A DNA stretch of 64,000 nt from Bacteroidales bacterium. Lineage in GTDB: Bacteria > Bacteroidota > Bacteroidia > Bacteroidales > F082. A program made the translations under genes and the position numbers. Below, one piece after another: positions 50,260 through 59,701 of the stretch. The notes beneath the pieces are model-generated. The model had not been told where the DNA came from. It saw only the letters and a list, made by a program, of their open reading frames with translations, and ran no database searches. Every line of letters starts with the position of its first letter. The first letter of the stretch is position 1. The stretch is taken from the NCBI GenBank assembly GCA_023229135.1, contig JALNZT010000019.1, positions 1 to 64,000 on the forward strand, in the 5' to 3' direction.

Positions 50260-50702
50260 CTGGTTTTGGTTTTTAAAGAATCCATTTCTGCGAAAGTTAA
50301 CAAATCTTTACATGTGCTTAACTTGCCCTCACTGATATGAAAAAGATAATAGCTTTTAGAATTGCTAAGCATCAGAAAATCAACTTCTAAGCTTAAATTA
50401 TAACGGACAGCTTGATCGAGGGTTTTTTGCGTAATTTTAATATGTTCTGCTTTACATTCTACAATCAGCAGCGGTTGGTGATCACTCGAAAAAACCACCA
50501 CATCGCAGCGTTTTACGAGGCTTCCAAGCTTAATGGTATATTCAACGGCAGTTAATCCTGCCGGAACTTGCAAGTCCTCTATCAGGGTGTGTAAAACCTG
50601 CTGGCGAACCTCTTCCTCAGGAGTGAGGCTTACGTAGCGTTTCCTTACAGGATCAAATACCTGTTTTTGGTTTTCATGTAAACGGGTTTTGAACCAGTCC
50701 AT
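50256..50702 (-). CDS. HsdR N-terminal domain (PD-(D/E)XK) small protein
   Basis: This 148-residue protein is a stand-alone type I restriction HsdR_N-like domain. The nuclease-type residues are D67 (KRCDVVVFSS), then E82 and K84 (LLIVECKAE), with the conserved glutamine in LDQAVRYN. Bacteroidota often carry this short gene close to holA and amn, without hsdM or hsdS, so a restriction role is doubtful and a DNA-repair or unknown role is as likely. Its stop overlaps the start of the hybrid kinase gene. Confidence 0.88.
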   Translation of the reverse strand: MDWFKTRLHENQKQVFDPVRKRYVSLTPEEEVRQQVLHTLIEDLQVPAGLTAVEYTIKLGSLVKRCDVVVFSSDHQPLLIVECKAEHIKITQKTLDQAVRYNLSLEVDFLMLSNSKSYYLFHISEGKLSTCKDLLTFAEMDSLKTKTR

Positions 50703-50992
50703 TTATAATTTCTAACTTTACGATTTGACCGTAAATGTATAAAAATAGATGTTATGCACTAGCTCCTCTGAGAGCGTTTGTGTGTTTTTTTTGATTCTCA
50801 ATACCGTATCTGCTAACCGTTTGTCAAATTACTGTCCTAGATTTTTTAAGAAACAAATGACAGTAAAAGTTGATTTGCACGAGCTAAATAACATGAAATC
50901 AAACTTATCTGGTTTTCTTGCAGCATGTTTTTTTGTTAGACTTTCAAGCATTTTATGCCCAATCTAAATGACTTACTTGCGAAAAAAACGCG

Positions 50993-51000
50993 TACTTTTG
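50993..51000 (+). promoter_or_regulatory. -7 box of the amn-holA unit
   Basis: TACTTTTG matches TAnnTTTG. Transcription would start near 51007 and leave a leader of about 134 bases. The 437-base gap 50703-51140 shows no other feature; I found no leader hairpin or riboswitch in it. Confidence 0.45.
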
Positions 51001-51140
51001 TGCATTAAAGCTACCTACTTTGCCGTTCACAACAGTTTTTTAAGCGGTATTTACTACTGATATTAATTAAAAGGCTATTTGTAAACGAATTAACAACAGA
51101 AGAGGAAAAGATTTCTTCATCCTTAAAACGATAAAAACGC

Positions 51141-51911
51141 ATGAAAACAAAAAAAGATATTGTCGAAAATTGGCTGCCCCGCTATACCGGCCTTCCGCTT
51201 GATAAATTTGGGAAGTATATTATCCTCACCAATTTTAGTCAATACCTAGAGCTTTTCGCCGAATGGCATAGCGTGCCAATCATTGGCGAAGATCATCCTA
51301 TGCCTTGTTCTACCTGGGAAGATATCACCATCATAAACTTTGGGATGGGAAGTGCTAATGCCGCCACGATAATGGATTTGTTGAGCGCGGTCAAACCCGA
51401 GGCTGTCTTGTTTTTGGGCAAGTGCGGTGGCATAAAACGTAAAAACAGTGTGGGCGATTTAATTTTGCCCATTGCTGCCATCAGGGGCGATGGAACCAGC
51501 AATGATTATATGCCCAGCGAAGTGCCTGCTCTTCCGGCATTTAGCCTTCAAAAAGCTATTTCCACCACCATCCGTGATCATGGCCGCGACTACTGGACTG
51601 GAACTGTTTTCACGACAAACCGCAGGGTGTGGGAACATGATGATGTGTTTAAAGAATACCTGATCGAAACACGCAGCATGGCTGTGGACATGGAAACAGC
51701 AACCATTTTTGTGGTGGGTTTTGCCAATGAAATATCAACCGGTGCTTTGTTGTTGGTGTCGGATCAACCCATGGTTCCCGAAGGCGTAAAAACCTCCGAA
51801 AGCGATCGTAAAGTAAACAGCCGCTTCGTGTCCGATCACCTTAAAATCGGTATCGATGCCCTGCAACAGCTTATCAATAATGGGATGACGGTGAAACACC
51901 TTCGGTTTTAA
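51141..51911 (+). CDS. amn: AMP nucleosidase
   Basis: The 256-residue enzyme splits AMP into adenine and ribose 5-phosphate. It has the purine nucleoside phosphorylase fold: TIINFGMGSANAATIMDLL, VLFLGKCGGIKRKNSVGDLI and the nucleotide-binding VDMETATIFVVGF motif with LLLVSDQPMVPEGVKT near the end. It is the short form without the regulatory N-terminal domain of the E. coli enzyme, as usual in Bacteroidota. It is cytosolic. holA starts 3 bases after its stop. Confidence 0.93.
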   Translation: MKTKKDIVENWLPRYTGLPLDKFGKYIILTNFSQYLELFAEWHSVPIIGEDHPMPCSTWEDITIINFGMGSANAATIMDLLSAVKPEAVLFLGKCGGIKRKNSVGDLILPIAAIRGDGTSNDYMPSEVPALPAFSLQKAISTTIRDHGRDYWTGTVFTTNRRVWEHDDVFKEYLIETRSMAVDMETATIFVVGFANEISTGALLLVSDQPMVPEGVKTSESDRKVNSRFVSDHLKIGIDALQQLINNGMTVKHLRF

Positions 51912-51914
51912 ATT

Positions 51915-52919
51915 ATGGCTTTTACCTTTGACCAAATTATTGGCGATATCCGCAACAAGGTGTATTATCCTGTTTATTTTTTGATGGGAGAGGAGCCTTA
52001 TTTTATCGATATGATTTCCGACATGCTCGAAGATCAGGTGCTTGATCCTGCCGAGCAAGCTTTTAATCAAATGGTGATGTATGGGCGCGATGTTGATGTG
52101 CAAACTATTGTAAGTCAGGCGCGTAATTATCCCATGACGGGCGATTATCAAGTGCTTATCGTGAAAGAGGCACAGGATGTGAAAAATATTGAAACCCTGG
52201 ATCAGTATATCGAAAAGCTACCCAGAACGACAATTTTAGTCCTCAACCACAAGTATAAAAAATTTGATAAGCGGCGTTCACTGGCCAAAAAGATTGATAC
52301 CATAGGCGTACTTTTTGAATCAAAAAAGCTGTACGACAACCATATTCCTAAATGGATCGTTCAGTATCTGGCCCAAAAAAATTACGATATCACGCCAAAG
52401 GCCTGCCAGATGATGGCCGATTTTTTGGGAACTGATCTGCATAAAATACGCAATGAGTTAGAAAAACTGGTGATTGCTTTGCCTGCGGGAAAAAAGATTA
52501 CCGATGAGGATGTAGAACGAAATATCGGCATCTCAAAGGACTACAATATTTTTGAACTGCAAAAAGCGATTGGAAAAAGAGATATTTTACGTGCCAACCA
52601 AATTATGCGCTATTTTGGATCCAACAGCAAAGATTACCCACTTTTACTCACGGCAATAAATCTATATGGTTTCTTCACCAAAATTTTGAAAGTGCATTAT
52701 GCCCGCGACAAAAGCCGCAATAACCTGGCAAGCATTTTAGGTGTTAATCCTTTTTTTGTTGAGGATTTTCAGGTGGCCGCAAAAAATTTCAATATTGCAG
52801 ATGCCGTGCGCTGTATTGCCGTGCTGCGCGAATATGATTTAAAGTCGAAAGGCTATAACAGTCAGGATATTGGAGACGATGAGCTATCCAAAGAAATGCT
52901 GTTTAAACTGTTGCATTAA
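51915..52919 (+). CDS. holA: DNA polymerase III delta subunit
   Basis: The 334-residue clamp-loader subunit opens the beta ring during replication. Key segments are YPVYFLMGEEPYFIDMISDM at the N-terminus, TILVLNHKYKKFDKRRSLAK in the AAA+-like core, and DLHKIRNELEKLVIALPAGK followed by the ITDEDVERNIG helix of domain III. It has no Walker motif, as expected for delta. It is co-transcribed with amn. Its end overlaps the end of the convergent acyl-CoA ligase gene by 17 bases. Confidence 0.94.
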   Translation: MAFTFDQIIGDIRNKVYYPVYFLMGEEPYFIDMISDMLEDQVLDPAEQAFNQMVMYGRDVDVQTIVSQARNYPMTGDYQVLIVKEAQDVKNIETLDQYIEKLPRTTILVLNHKYKKFDKRRSLAKKIDTIGVLFESKKLYDNHIPKWIVQYLAQKNYDITPKACQMMADFLGTDLHKIRNELEKLVIALPAGKKITDEDVERNIGISKDYNIFELQKAIGKRDILRANQIMRYFGSNSKDYPLLLTAINLYGFFTKILKVHYARDKSRNNLASILGVNPFFVEDFQVAAKNFNIADAVRCIAVLREYDLKSKGYNSQDIGDDELSKEMLFKLLH

Positions 52920-54690
52920 AGCCTTCTTTGAGGTAGAGCGTCTCGATGATGTGTGCATATTTGCGCATCAAAAACTTCCTTTTCAGCTTCATGGTTGGCG
53001 ACAGCTCGCCAGTTTCTACATTCCAGCCGTCAGCCATCAGCACAAATTTCTTCACACGCTCTACCTTATCCAGCTGTTTGTTCTTTTCGTTGACTTCTTT
53101 TTCTATACGGCTGATAATAACCGGATCTTTAATGCTTTTGGCAGGCCCCTCGTAGGTTTTGCCCTTCACCGCACACCAGGATTTGATATGCGCAAAATCT
53201 GGGATAACGATGGCAGCTGCAAAATTTTTGCCTTCGCCCACCACCATCGCCTGCTCAATAAATGCGGATTCTTTCAATTTATTTTCGACCTGTTGTGGTG
53301 CCACATATTTCCCGCCGGAGGTCTTGAAAATTTCCTTTTTACGGTCGGTAATCCGAAGAAATTTATCTTCAAAATGACCGATATCACCTGTGTGCAACCA
53401 GCCTTCGGCATCAATAATTTCTGCTGTAAGGTCGGGGCGTTTGAAATAACCCATCATCACGTTTGGTCCTTTGGCCAGGATTTCACCATCTGCCGCAATT
53501 TTCAATTGAACGCCGGGCAAAGCAGGTCCTACGGTTCCAATTTTTACGCCATTAGGCCGAAAGTTACTCACTGCAATCACTGGTGATGTTTCGGTGAGAC
53601 CATAACCTTCCATGATTTGAAAACCTGCTGCCCAAAAAACGCTGGCTATGCGTTCCTGCAGGCTTGCTCCACCACTTACAATGGCCTTTAGATTGCCGCC
53701 AAAAGCTTCCTTCCATTTGCTAAGCACCAGCTTACGCGCAATAGCTAATTTCATCTGATACCAGAGGCTTCTTTTCTCCCAGGGTTCATATTGTTCCCCA
53801 ATGCGCAGTGCCCAGAAAAAGATGTCTTTTTTCAGGCCTTTCAAGTTTCTGCCTTTGAGGATGATTTTCTCGTAGGTTTTTTCAAGCACACGTGGCACAG
53901 CGGTAAACATTTCGGGCTTTGCGTCGCGGATATAGTCGCCAATTTTTTCCAGGTTATCGCAATAATAGATCGTGGCGCCGTGTCGCTGATAGGTATAATT
54001 CATAATCCGTTCCAGCACATGGCAAAGCGGCAAAAAGCTAAGCACACGACTCACGGGATTTTGCTTCAGAATGTCGAAGGTAGCCGTGGAGTTACTTATC
54101 ACATTGGTATGTGAGAGCATAACGCCTTTGGGATTTCCAGTGGTGCCGGAGGTGTATATCAGTGTCGCTATTTCGTGTGCATGGATAGAATCTTTGAAGC
54201 TTTCGAGCTCTTTGCTGCGCTTTGATTTTCTGCCCAGCTCAAGAAGTTCAGTCCAGTTAGGAATTCCTTCTACCACCTCAATGCTGTAAACTGCTGGTAG
54301 TGTGCTCACTTCTTCCACTACATCTTTGATACGTGTATGGTATGCATTATCAGATACGAAGATGTATTTCACTTCCGCATCATTGAAAATAAACAGGTAG
54401 CTGCTATCGCTAATGGTTGGATAAATAGGAACCTGTATAGCGCCAATCTGCAAAAGTGCCATGTCGATAAAATTCCATTCTGGACAGTTTTTTAAAATGG
54501 TAGCGATCTTATCTCCTTTTTTTACGCCCAATTCGAGTAGGCCGAGGCTGAGCTCATCAACGATTTTTGTATAAACAGAAGCTGTAATTTTCTGCCACTG
54601 CCCGTCAATTTTTACGGCAAATACCTCATTATTGGCGTTTTCAAATTCTCTGAAAGGGATCAAAATATCAAAAATACGGGTCGTGTTCAT
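52903..54690 (-). CDS. Long-chain acyl-CoA synthetase (AMP-forming)
   Basis: The 595-residue ANL-superfamily ligase has the P-loop-like motif YTSGTTGNPKGVMLSH, then the A5 motif MEGYGLTETSPVI, A8-type TGDIGHFEDKFLRITDRKKE and the C-terminal catalytic lysine region (LKRKFLMRKY). It activates long-chain fatty acids to acyl-CoA for phospholipid turnover or beta-oxidation; the MNYTYQRHG-type segment is typical of the FAA/FadD15 subgroup. It is peripheral to the membrane. It stands alone on its strand with no clear promoter seen. The 252-base gap upstream (54691-54942) holds nothing I recognise. Confidence 0.92.
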   Translation of the reverse strand: MNTTRIFDILIPFREFENANNEVFAVKIDGQWQKITASVYTKIVDELSLGLLELGVKKGDKIATILKNCPEWNFIDMALLQIGAIQVPIYPTISDSSYLFIFNDAEVKYIFVSDNAYHTRIKDVVEEVSTLPAVYSIEVVEGIPNWTELLELGRKSKRSKELESFKDSIHAHEIATLIYTSGTTGNPKGVMLSHTNVISNSTATFDILKQNPVSRVLSFLPLCHVLERIMNYTYQRHGATIYYCDNLEKIGDYIRDAKPEMFTAVPRVLEKTYEKIILKGRNLKGLKKDIFFWALRIGEQYEPWEKRSLWYQMKLAIARKLVLSKWKEAFGGNLKAIVSGGASLQERIASVFWAAGFQIMEGYGLTETSPVIAVSNFRPNGVKIGTVGPALPGVQLKIAADGEILAKGPNVMMGYFKRPDLTAEIIDAEGWLHTGDIGHFEDKFLRITDRKKEIFKTSGGKYVAPQQVENKLKESAFIEQAMVVGEGKNFAAAIVIPDFAHIKSWCAVKGKTYEGPAKSIKDPVIISRIEKEVNEKNKQLDKVERVKKFVLMADGWNVETGELSPTMKLKRKFLMRKYAHIIETLYLKEGFNATV

Positions 54691-54942
54691 AGGGATGTTG
54701 TTATTGATGTTCGCGATGTCTGATTTTTAATTTCGTGTATTATCCATTGTCTTGCTTCTTTGCTGGCCAAAACAGCTGGTTTAGGCTAAAATTTGTTTTG
54801 GTAGCAAGGTAGCAATTCAACTTTGAACGCCATACGGTTGTCCATGCGTAATCTTTTAACTTACCTTTAAAAGGGCAGCTTACATGTCCGAATATTGATG
54901 TAGTAGCAATATTAAGAAAATTAACAGCGGTTATTTCGTTGA

Positions 54943-55716
54943 TTAGCTGTTTGTTTTTCGGTTAAAATATGCAGAGCTGGCCTGTGCTGTGGGCATAATC
55001 AGCATATCGTTGATGTTCACGTGCGACGGCACATTGGCCATATACCACAGCGCATCGGCAATATCTGCCGGACTGAGCGGTTTAAATCCGTCATAAACTT
55101 TATCGGCTTTGGCCTGATCGCCTTTGAAGCGTACCAGCGAAAATTCCGTTTCGGCAGCTCCAGGCGCCAGTTGTCCCACGCGAATTCCATAGGGCAATAA
55201 ATCCATCCGCATCGCTTTGGTGAGGCCTTCGATGGCGTGCTTGGTGGCGCAATACACATTGCCACCCGGGTAGGCTTCTTTGCCGGCAATGCTACCAATA
55301 TGGATGATATGGCCAAAACCCTGCTCAATCATCAAGGCCGAAATGGCTCGTGAAATATAGAGCAATCCTTTTATATTGGTATCGATCATGCGTTCCCAGT
55401 CGTCGATAATACCCTGCTGAATGGGGCTGGCACCAACGGCAAGTCCTGCATTGTTGATTAAAAGATCGGGCTTAATGTTGCTCTTGCGTAGGAAGTTGGC
55501 CAGCACATCACCGCTGTTGGTTTCACGCACATCCTGCTGAAGGATAAATATTTTTTGACCGAAATCACGCTCAAGTTGTGCTTTCAGGCTTTCGAGCTTT
55601 TCTTTTCTTCTGGCGGTAAGCACCAGGTTCCAGTTGCCTCTTGCAAATTGTTTTGCCGCAGCTTCACCAATACCGCTGCTGGCACCGGTAATAATTGCTG
55701 TTTTAACCTGTATCAT
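54943..55716 (-). CDS. Short-chain dehydrogenase/reductase
   Basis: I take the ATG at 55714-55716 (MIQVKTAIITGASSGIG), giving 257 residues; the upstream start adds 15 non-conserved residues. The Rossmann motif TGASSGIG is at 10-17, NNAG lies in LLINNAGLAVG, and the catalytic set is a serine in HIGSIAGKEA, then YCATKHAIEG (Tyr-x3-Lys). It resembles YdfG-type NADP-dependent 3-hydroxy-acid/serine dehydrogenases (LAPGAAETEFSLVRFKGD is characteristic). The precise substrate is unclear. purL is upstream on the same strand, separated by a hairpin repeat. Confidence 0.9.
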   Translation of the reverse strand: MIQVKTAIITGASSGIGEAAAKQFARGNWNLVLTARRKEKLESLKAQLERDFGQKIFILQQDVRETNSGDVLANFLRKSNIKPDLLINNAGLAVGASPIQQGIIDDWERMIDTNIKGLLYISRAISALMIEQGFGHIIHIGSIAGKEAYPGGNVYCATKHAIEGLTKAMRMDLLPYGIRVGQLAPGAAETEFSLVRFKGDQAKADKVYDGFKPLSPADIADALWYMANVPSHVNINDMLIMPTAQASSAYFNRKTNS

Positions 55717-55817
55717 AGAATTTATTTTAAGCTGCAATTTAGTAAAATTACCGTTTATCAAGCAATAGAAAAAAGAAGTTTCCCGTAAATCTCGCCGATT
55801 GATACAGAAGAATATTT

Positions 55818-55871
55818 TCCCGCAGATTAACGCGGAAAAGGAATCAGCGAAAATCAGCGAGATCTGCGGGA
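55818..55871. repeat. Palindromic intergenic repeat
   Basis: tcccgcagat and atctgcggga form a 10-base stem around a loop containing internal repeats (cgcggaaa, tcagcga). It lies 11 bases from the purL stop. The sequence style is a dispersed repeat common in bacteria. It may stabilise or end the purL message, but no T run follows on the minus strand. Confidence 0.6.
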
Positions 55872-55881
55872 GGAAAAGGAA

Positions 55882-58800
55882 TTATTTCTGATGTTTTTCA
55901 ATCCATTCACGGGCGTTAACGAAGGCTTTCATCCACGGGCTCACTTCATCCGCTCTTCTGTTCTCGGGATAATATGCCCATTGCCAGGGCAAAAACGAAC
56001 GTTCAATATGCGGCATCATAGCGAGGTGGCGTCCATCGTTGGAGCAAACCGCAGCAGTATTCCAGTCGCTGCCATTCGGGTTGCCGGGATAATTATCCTG
56101 ACCATATTCCATCACAATATTGTATTTATCCTTGTAGCATGGGAAGCTGAATTTTCCTTCGCCATGGGCAACCCAAACGCCGAGTCTTTTTCCGGCCAGA
56201 CCAGAAAGCATCACACTATTATTTTCAGGGATATCTACATTTAAAAATGCCGACTCAAATTTACCCGAGTCATTGTGGCTCAGAACAGCTTTTTCAGGAT
56301 GATCGGGGTAAATAAGACCAAGCTCCATCATCAACTGGCAGCCGTTGCAAATGCCCAAACTTAGAGTGTCTTCGCGGGAATAGAAGTTGTCTAAAGCAGC
56401 TTTGGCTTTGGCGTTGTATAAGAAAGCACCTGCCCAGCCTTTGGCCGATCCTAAAACATCGGAATTGGAAAATCCACCCACAAAAGCAATCATTTGCACA
56501 TCGCTCAGGTCTTCGCGTCCGCTGATTAAGTCAGTCATGTGAATATCTTTCACATCGAAGCCAGCCAGGTAGAGAGCATATGCCATCTCGCGATCTCCAT
56601 TAACGCCTTTTTCTCGGATTATAGCGGCCTTGTAGCCTGTGGGTTCGCGGCGGTTCAGGTCAATATTCAGGTCAGCGGCCCTGCCGGTAAACGACTTGCC
56701 AAAGCTGAAAATCAGATCTTGCTTTTTATAGTTTTTAAAACGGAGCAGCGCATGTTTTCCGCCACTTTGTAGTCGATCGAGCTGGAAGGACGATTTATAC
56801 CACACATCGCGCAGGCTATCAATGTCGAAGTGGTGTTTTTCACCCAGATGTTCCAGTTTTAGCTGTCTTTCGGCAATTGGCTTGCCCAGATTTTGGTAGC
56901 GTACATTGTTTTCGGTCAGTAATTCAAAAGCCTTTGAATCTTCTTCTATCTGAATCAAAATCGCTGGTTTCTCACTAAATAATATCCTGATGATGTCGGC
57001 TTTCGATACGTTGTCGAGATTGACATCAAGGCCAAATTCGCAATTGGCGAAATTCATTTCAAGCAAGGCGGTAATTAATCCGCCTGCCGAAATATCATGG
57101 CCTGACAGCACCAAATCTTCGTTGATCAACAACTGTATGGTGTTGAAAACCGTTTTGAAATATTGGGCATCGTTTACATCAGGAGTGTTTTTCCCAATTC
57201 CGTTCACGCTTTGTGCGAAGCTGCTTCCGCCCAGCTCAAAGTCATCGGTGGAGAGGTCGATATACAACAAGTGTGAGTTCAGGTTTTTAGTCAGCACAGG
57301 TTTTACAGCCTTGCGCAGATTGCTAACTTCGCCAACCGCCGTAACGATAACTGTTCCAGGCGATAACACCTTGGTGCCATCAGGATATTTTTGGGTCATC
57401 GAAAGTGAATCTTTGCCTGTCGGTACATTGATACCCAGCTCAATACAGAAATCGCTGAGGGCTTTCACGGCCATGTACAGTCGGCTGTTTTCACCCGGAT
57501 TTCTGGCCGGCCACATCCAGTTGGCACTTAACGAAACGCCGCTAAGTCCGCCTTCCAGCGGTGCCCAAATCAAATTGGTGAGGGCTTCCGCCACAGCAAG
57601 CCTGGAGCCTTTGCGGCTGTCGATAAGTCCGGCCACAGGCGCATGTCCAATAGCTGTGGCAACACCTTTTACACCTTTATAATCAAGTGCACTTATCCCT
57701 AAATTATTGAGTGGCAGTTGTATAGCTCCTGCGCATTGCTGCATGGCTACTTTTCCGGTTACGGATCTGTCCACCTTGTTGGTGAGCCAGTCTTTGCATG
57801 CCACCGCTTCGAGTTGAAGCACATTATTCAGGTAAAAATGAAGCTTTTCGGGAGCATATTCTAAATCCGTAAAACGATAGGGTTTGTGCTTGTCTTCTAA
57901 AACGGTTTTTGGTGCTTTTCCGAAGAAGTCTTCAAGCTGTAGGTCGATAGGACAGCTGTTTTCGGCGCGTTTAAACTGGAGTTGTTTGTCTCCGGTGGCT
58001 TCTCCTACTACATAAAAAGGTGCACGTTCGCGTTCGGCAGTAAGTTTCAGCAGCTCCATTTTGGCAGGATCGATGAGCAGCCCCATACGTTCCTGCGATT
58101 CGTTGCCGATAATTTCTTTGTCGGAAAGGGTAGGGTCGCCAATGGGCAAATTGCCGATATTAATCAGTCCACCGCTGTCTTCTACCAATTCTGAAAGGCT
58201 ATTTAAATGCCCACCCGCGCCGTGATCGTGAATTGACCTGATAGGATTTACCGGACTTTCGGCCATGGCCCGAATCACGTTAGCAACCCTTTTCTGCATT
58301 TCAGGATTGGCACGCTGCACGGCATTCAGCTCGATGGCATTGCTAAATTCGCCGGTATCAACGCTCGAAACAGCACCACCGCCCATGCCGATGCGGTAGT
58401 TGTCGCCACCCAAAACCACGATTAAATCGCCGGGCTGGGGCAGGTCTTTCAGGCTGTCCTCCTTGCGAGCATAACCAATACCGCCAGCAAGCATGATGAC
58501 TTTGTCGTAGCCAAAATGTTGCTGTTCGTGGTGTTCAAAGGTGAGCAGGCTGCCGTTTATAAGTGGTTGGCCAAATTTATTACCGAAATCAGAGGCGCCA
58601 TTGGAAGCCTTTATTAAAATATCTGCCGGATTGTGATACAGCCATTCGCGTTCGGGTTTTTGTCGTTCCCAGCTTCTGTTTTCTTCTGTGCGAGGGTAGG
58701 AAGTCATATAAACTGCTGTTCCGGCCAGCGGCATTGAGCCTTTTCCTCCTGCTAAGCGGTCGCGGATTTCTCCGCCGCTACCGGTCGAAGCACCATTAAA

Positions 58801-59571
58801 AGGTTCTACCGTGGTAGGGAAATTATGGGTTTCGGCTTTGAGCGAGATAACGGAGTCAATCGGTGTGATTTCAAAAAAGTCTGCCCGGTGCTGTGTGGCG
58901 GGGGCAAACTGTTCAATCTGCGGCCCCAACACGAAAGCAACATTGTCTTTGTATGCCGATACCAACTTATGCGGATGTTCTTTAGCGGTTTTTTTGATGA
59001 GCGCAAACAAGGTTTCAGGCATTTTTTTACCGTCGATAATAAAAGTGCCGTTAAAGATTTTATGGCGGCAATGTTCGGAGTTGACTTGCGCAAAGCCATA
59101 GACTTCGCTGTCAGTGAGCTTGCGGCCAATTTTCCGGCTGATAGCGTTTAAATACTCCAGCTCATCATCGCTCAGGGCGAGACCTTCTTTTTCGTTGTAG
59201 GCTGCTATATCTTCAATAATCACGATGGCTTCGGGCTGGTGCGCAATATAAAACAACAGCTGATCCAGGTTGTGAAAAACACGTTGCAACATGGGGTCGA
59301 AGTCGGTATTTGTTTTGTCGGTACGCTGGAACGACTCGATCCTGTGAATGCCTGTGATGCCCATATTTTGGGTTATTTCAACGGCATTGGTGCTCCAGGG
59401 AGTGATCATTTCTTTGCGCGGGCCGGTAAAAAAACCTTTGATAGTTTTTTCGTGAATCTGCTTTGCTCCACCAAAAAGCCACGAGAGTTTCTGAAGATCT
59501 TCGGGATGGGGTTTGGTGTCGGATTCCAGTGCGATAATGTGGTTTGGAGTGGGTTGAAAAAACAGTATCAT
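55882..59571 (-). CDS. purL: Phosphoribosylformylglycinamidine synthase (single-chain)
   Basis: This 1229-residue enzyme of purine synthesis converts FGAR and glutamine to FGAM. The N-terminal linker and first synthetase half show SEHCRHKIFNGTF and KAETHNFPTTVEPFNGAST. The second half shows DHGAGGHLNSLSELVED and GKDSLSMTQKYPDGT. The C-terminal glutaminase has the nucleophile cysteine in LSLGICNGCQLMMELG and catalytic His/Glu near the end (MPHIERSFLPWQW). It is the large form in which PurS, PurL and PurQ activities are fused. It is a single gene with a TATCTTTG box 42 bases upstream. Confidence 0.97.
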   Translation of the reverse strand: MILFFQPTPNHIIALESDTKPHPEDLQKLSWLFGGAKQIHEKTIKGFFTGPRKEMITPWSTNAVEITQNMGITGIHRIESFQRTDKTNTDFDPMLQRVFHNLDQLLFYIAHQPEAIVIIEDIAAYNEKEGLALSDDELEYLNAISRKIGRKLTDSEVYGFAQVNSEHCRHKIFNGTFIIDGKKMPETLFALIKKTAKEHPHKLVSAYKDNVAFVLGPQIEQFAPATQHRADFFEITPIDSVISLKAETHNFPTTVEPFNGASTGSGGEIRDRLAGGKGSMPLAGTAVYMTSYPRTEENRSWERQKPEREWLYHNPADILIKASNGASDFGNKFGQPLINGSLLTFEHHEQQHFGYDKVIMLAGGIGYARKEDSLKDLPQPGDLIVVLGGDNYRIGMGGGAVSSVDTGEFSNAIELNAVQRANPEMQKRVANVIRAMAESPVNPIRSIHDHGAGGHLNSLSELVEDSGGLINIGNLPIGDPTLSDKEIIGNESQERMGLLIDPAKMELLKLTAERERAPFYVVGEATGDKQLQFKRAENSCPIDLQLEDFFGKAPKTVLEDKHKPYRFTDLEYAPEKLHFYLNNVLQLEAVACKDWLTNKVDRSVTGKVAMQQCAGAIQLPLNNLGISALDYKGVKGVATAIGHAPVAGLIDSRKGSRLAVAEALTNLIWAPLEGGLSGVSLSANWMWPARNPGENSRLYMAVKALSDFCIELGINVPTGKDSLSMTQKYPDGTKVLSPGTVIVTAVGEVSNLRKAVKPVLTKNLNSHLLYIDLSTDDFELGGSSFAQSVNGIGKNTPDVNDAQYFKTVFNTIQLLINEDLVLSGHDISAGGLITALLEMNFANCEFGLDVNLDNVSKADIIRILFSEKPAILIQIEEDSKAFELLTENNVRYQNLGKPIAERQLKLEHLGEKHHFDIDSLRDVWYKSSFQLDRLQSGGKHALLRFKNYKKQDLIFSFGKSFTGRAADLNIDLNRREPTGYKAAIIREKGVNGDREMAYALYLAGFDVKDIHMTDLISGREDLSDVQMIAFVGGFSNSDVLGSAKGWAGAFLYNAKAKAALDNFYSREDTLSLGICNGCQLMMELGLIYPDHPEKAVLSHNDSGKFESAFLNVDIPENNSVMLSGLAGKRLGVWVAHGEGKFSFPCYKDKYNIVMEYGQDNYPGNPNGSDWNTAAVCSNDGRHLAMMPHIERSFLPWQWAYYPENRRADEVSPWMKAFVNAREWIEKHQK

Positions 59572-59613
59572 GGATGTGTATTTTGCAAAATAAACCTAAA
59601 CGAAAATGTGCTG

Positions 59614-59621
59614 CAAAGATA
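59614..59621 (-). promoter_or_regulatory. -7 box of the purL promoter
   Basis: Minus-strand TATCTTTG is an exact TAnnTTTG match, 42 bases before the purL start. Confidence 0.5.
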
Positions 59622-59701
59622 GAAAATGAAGTTGACGGCACGCAGCTTTACGGCTAATAAAATAGGAAAAAGCAATGGTTGGCGGGCTTTGGTTTTGCAG
59701 C

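Noticed and set aside
50749..50967. A 72-codon plus-strand ORF in the gap before amn
   Set aside because: It has no recognisable features, ends before the promoter of amn, and its composition looks like non-coding DNA.
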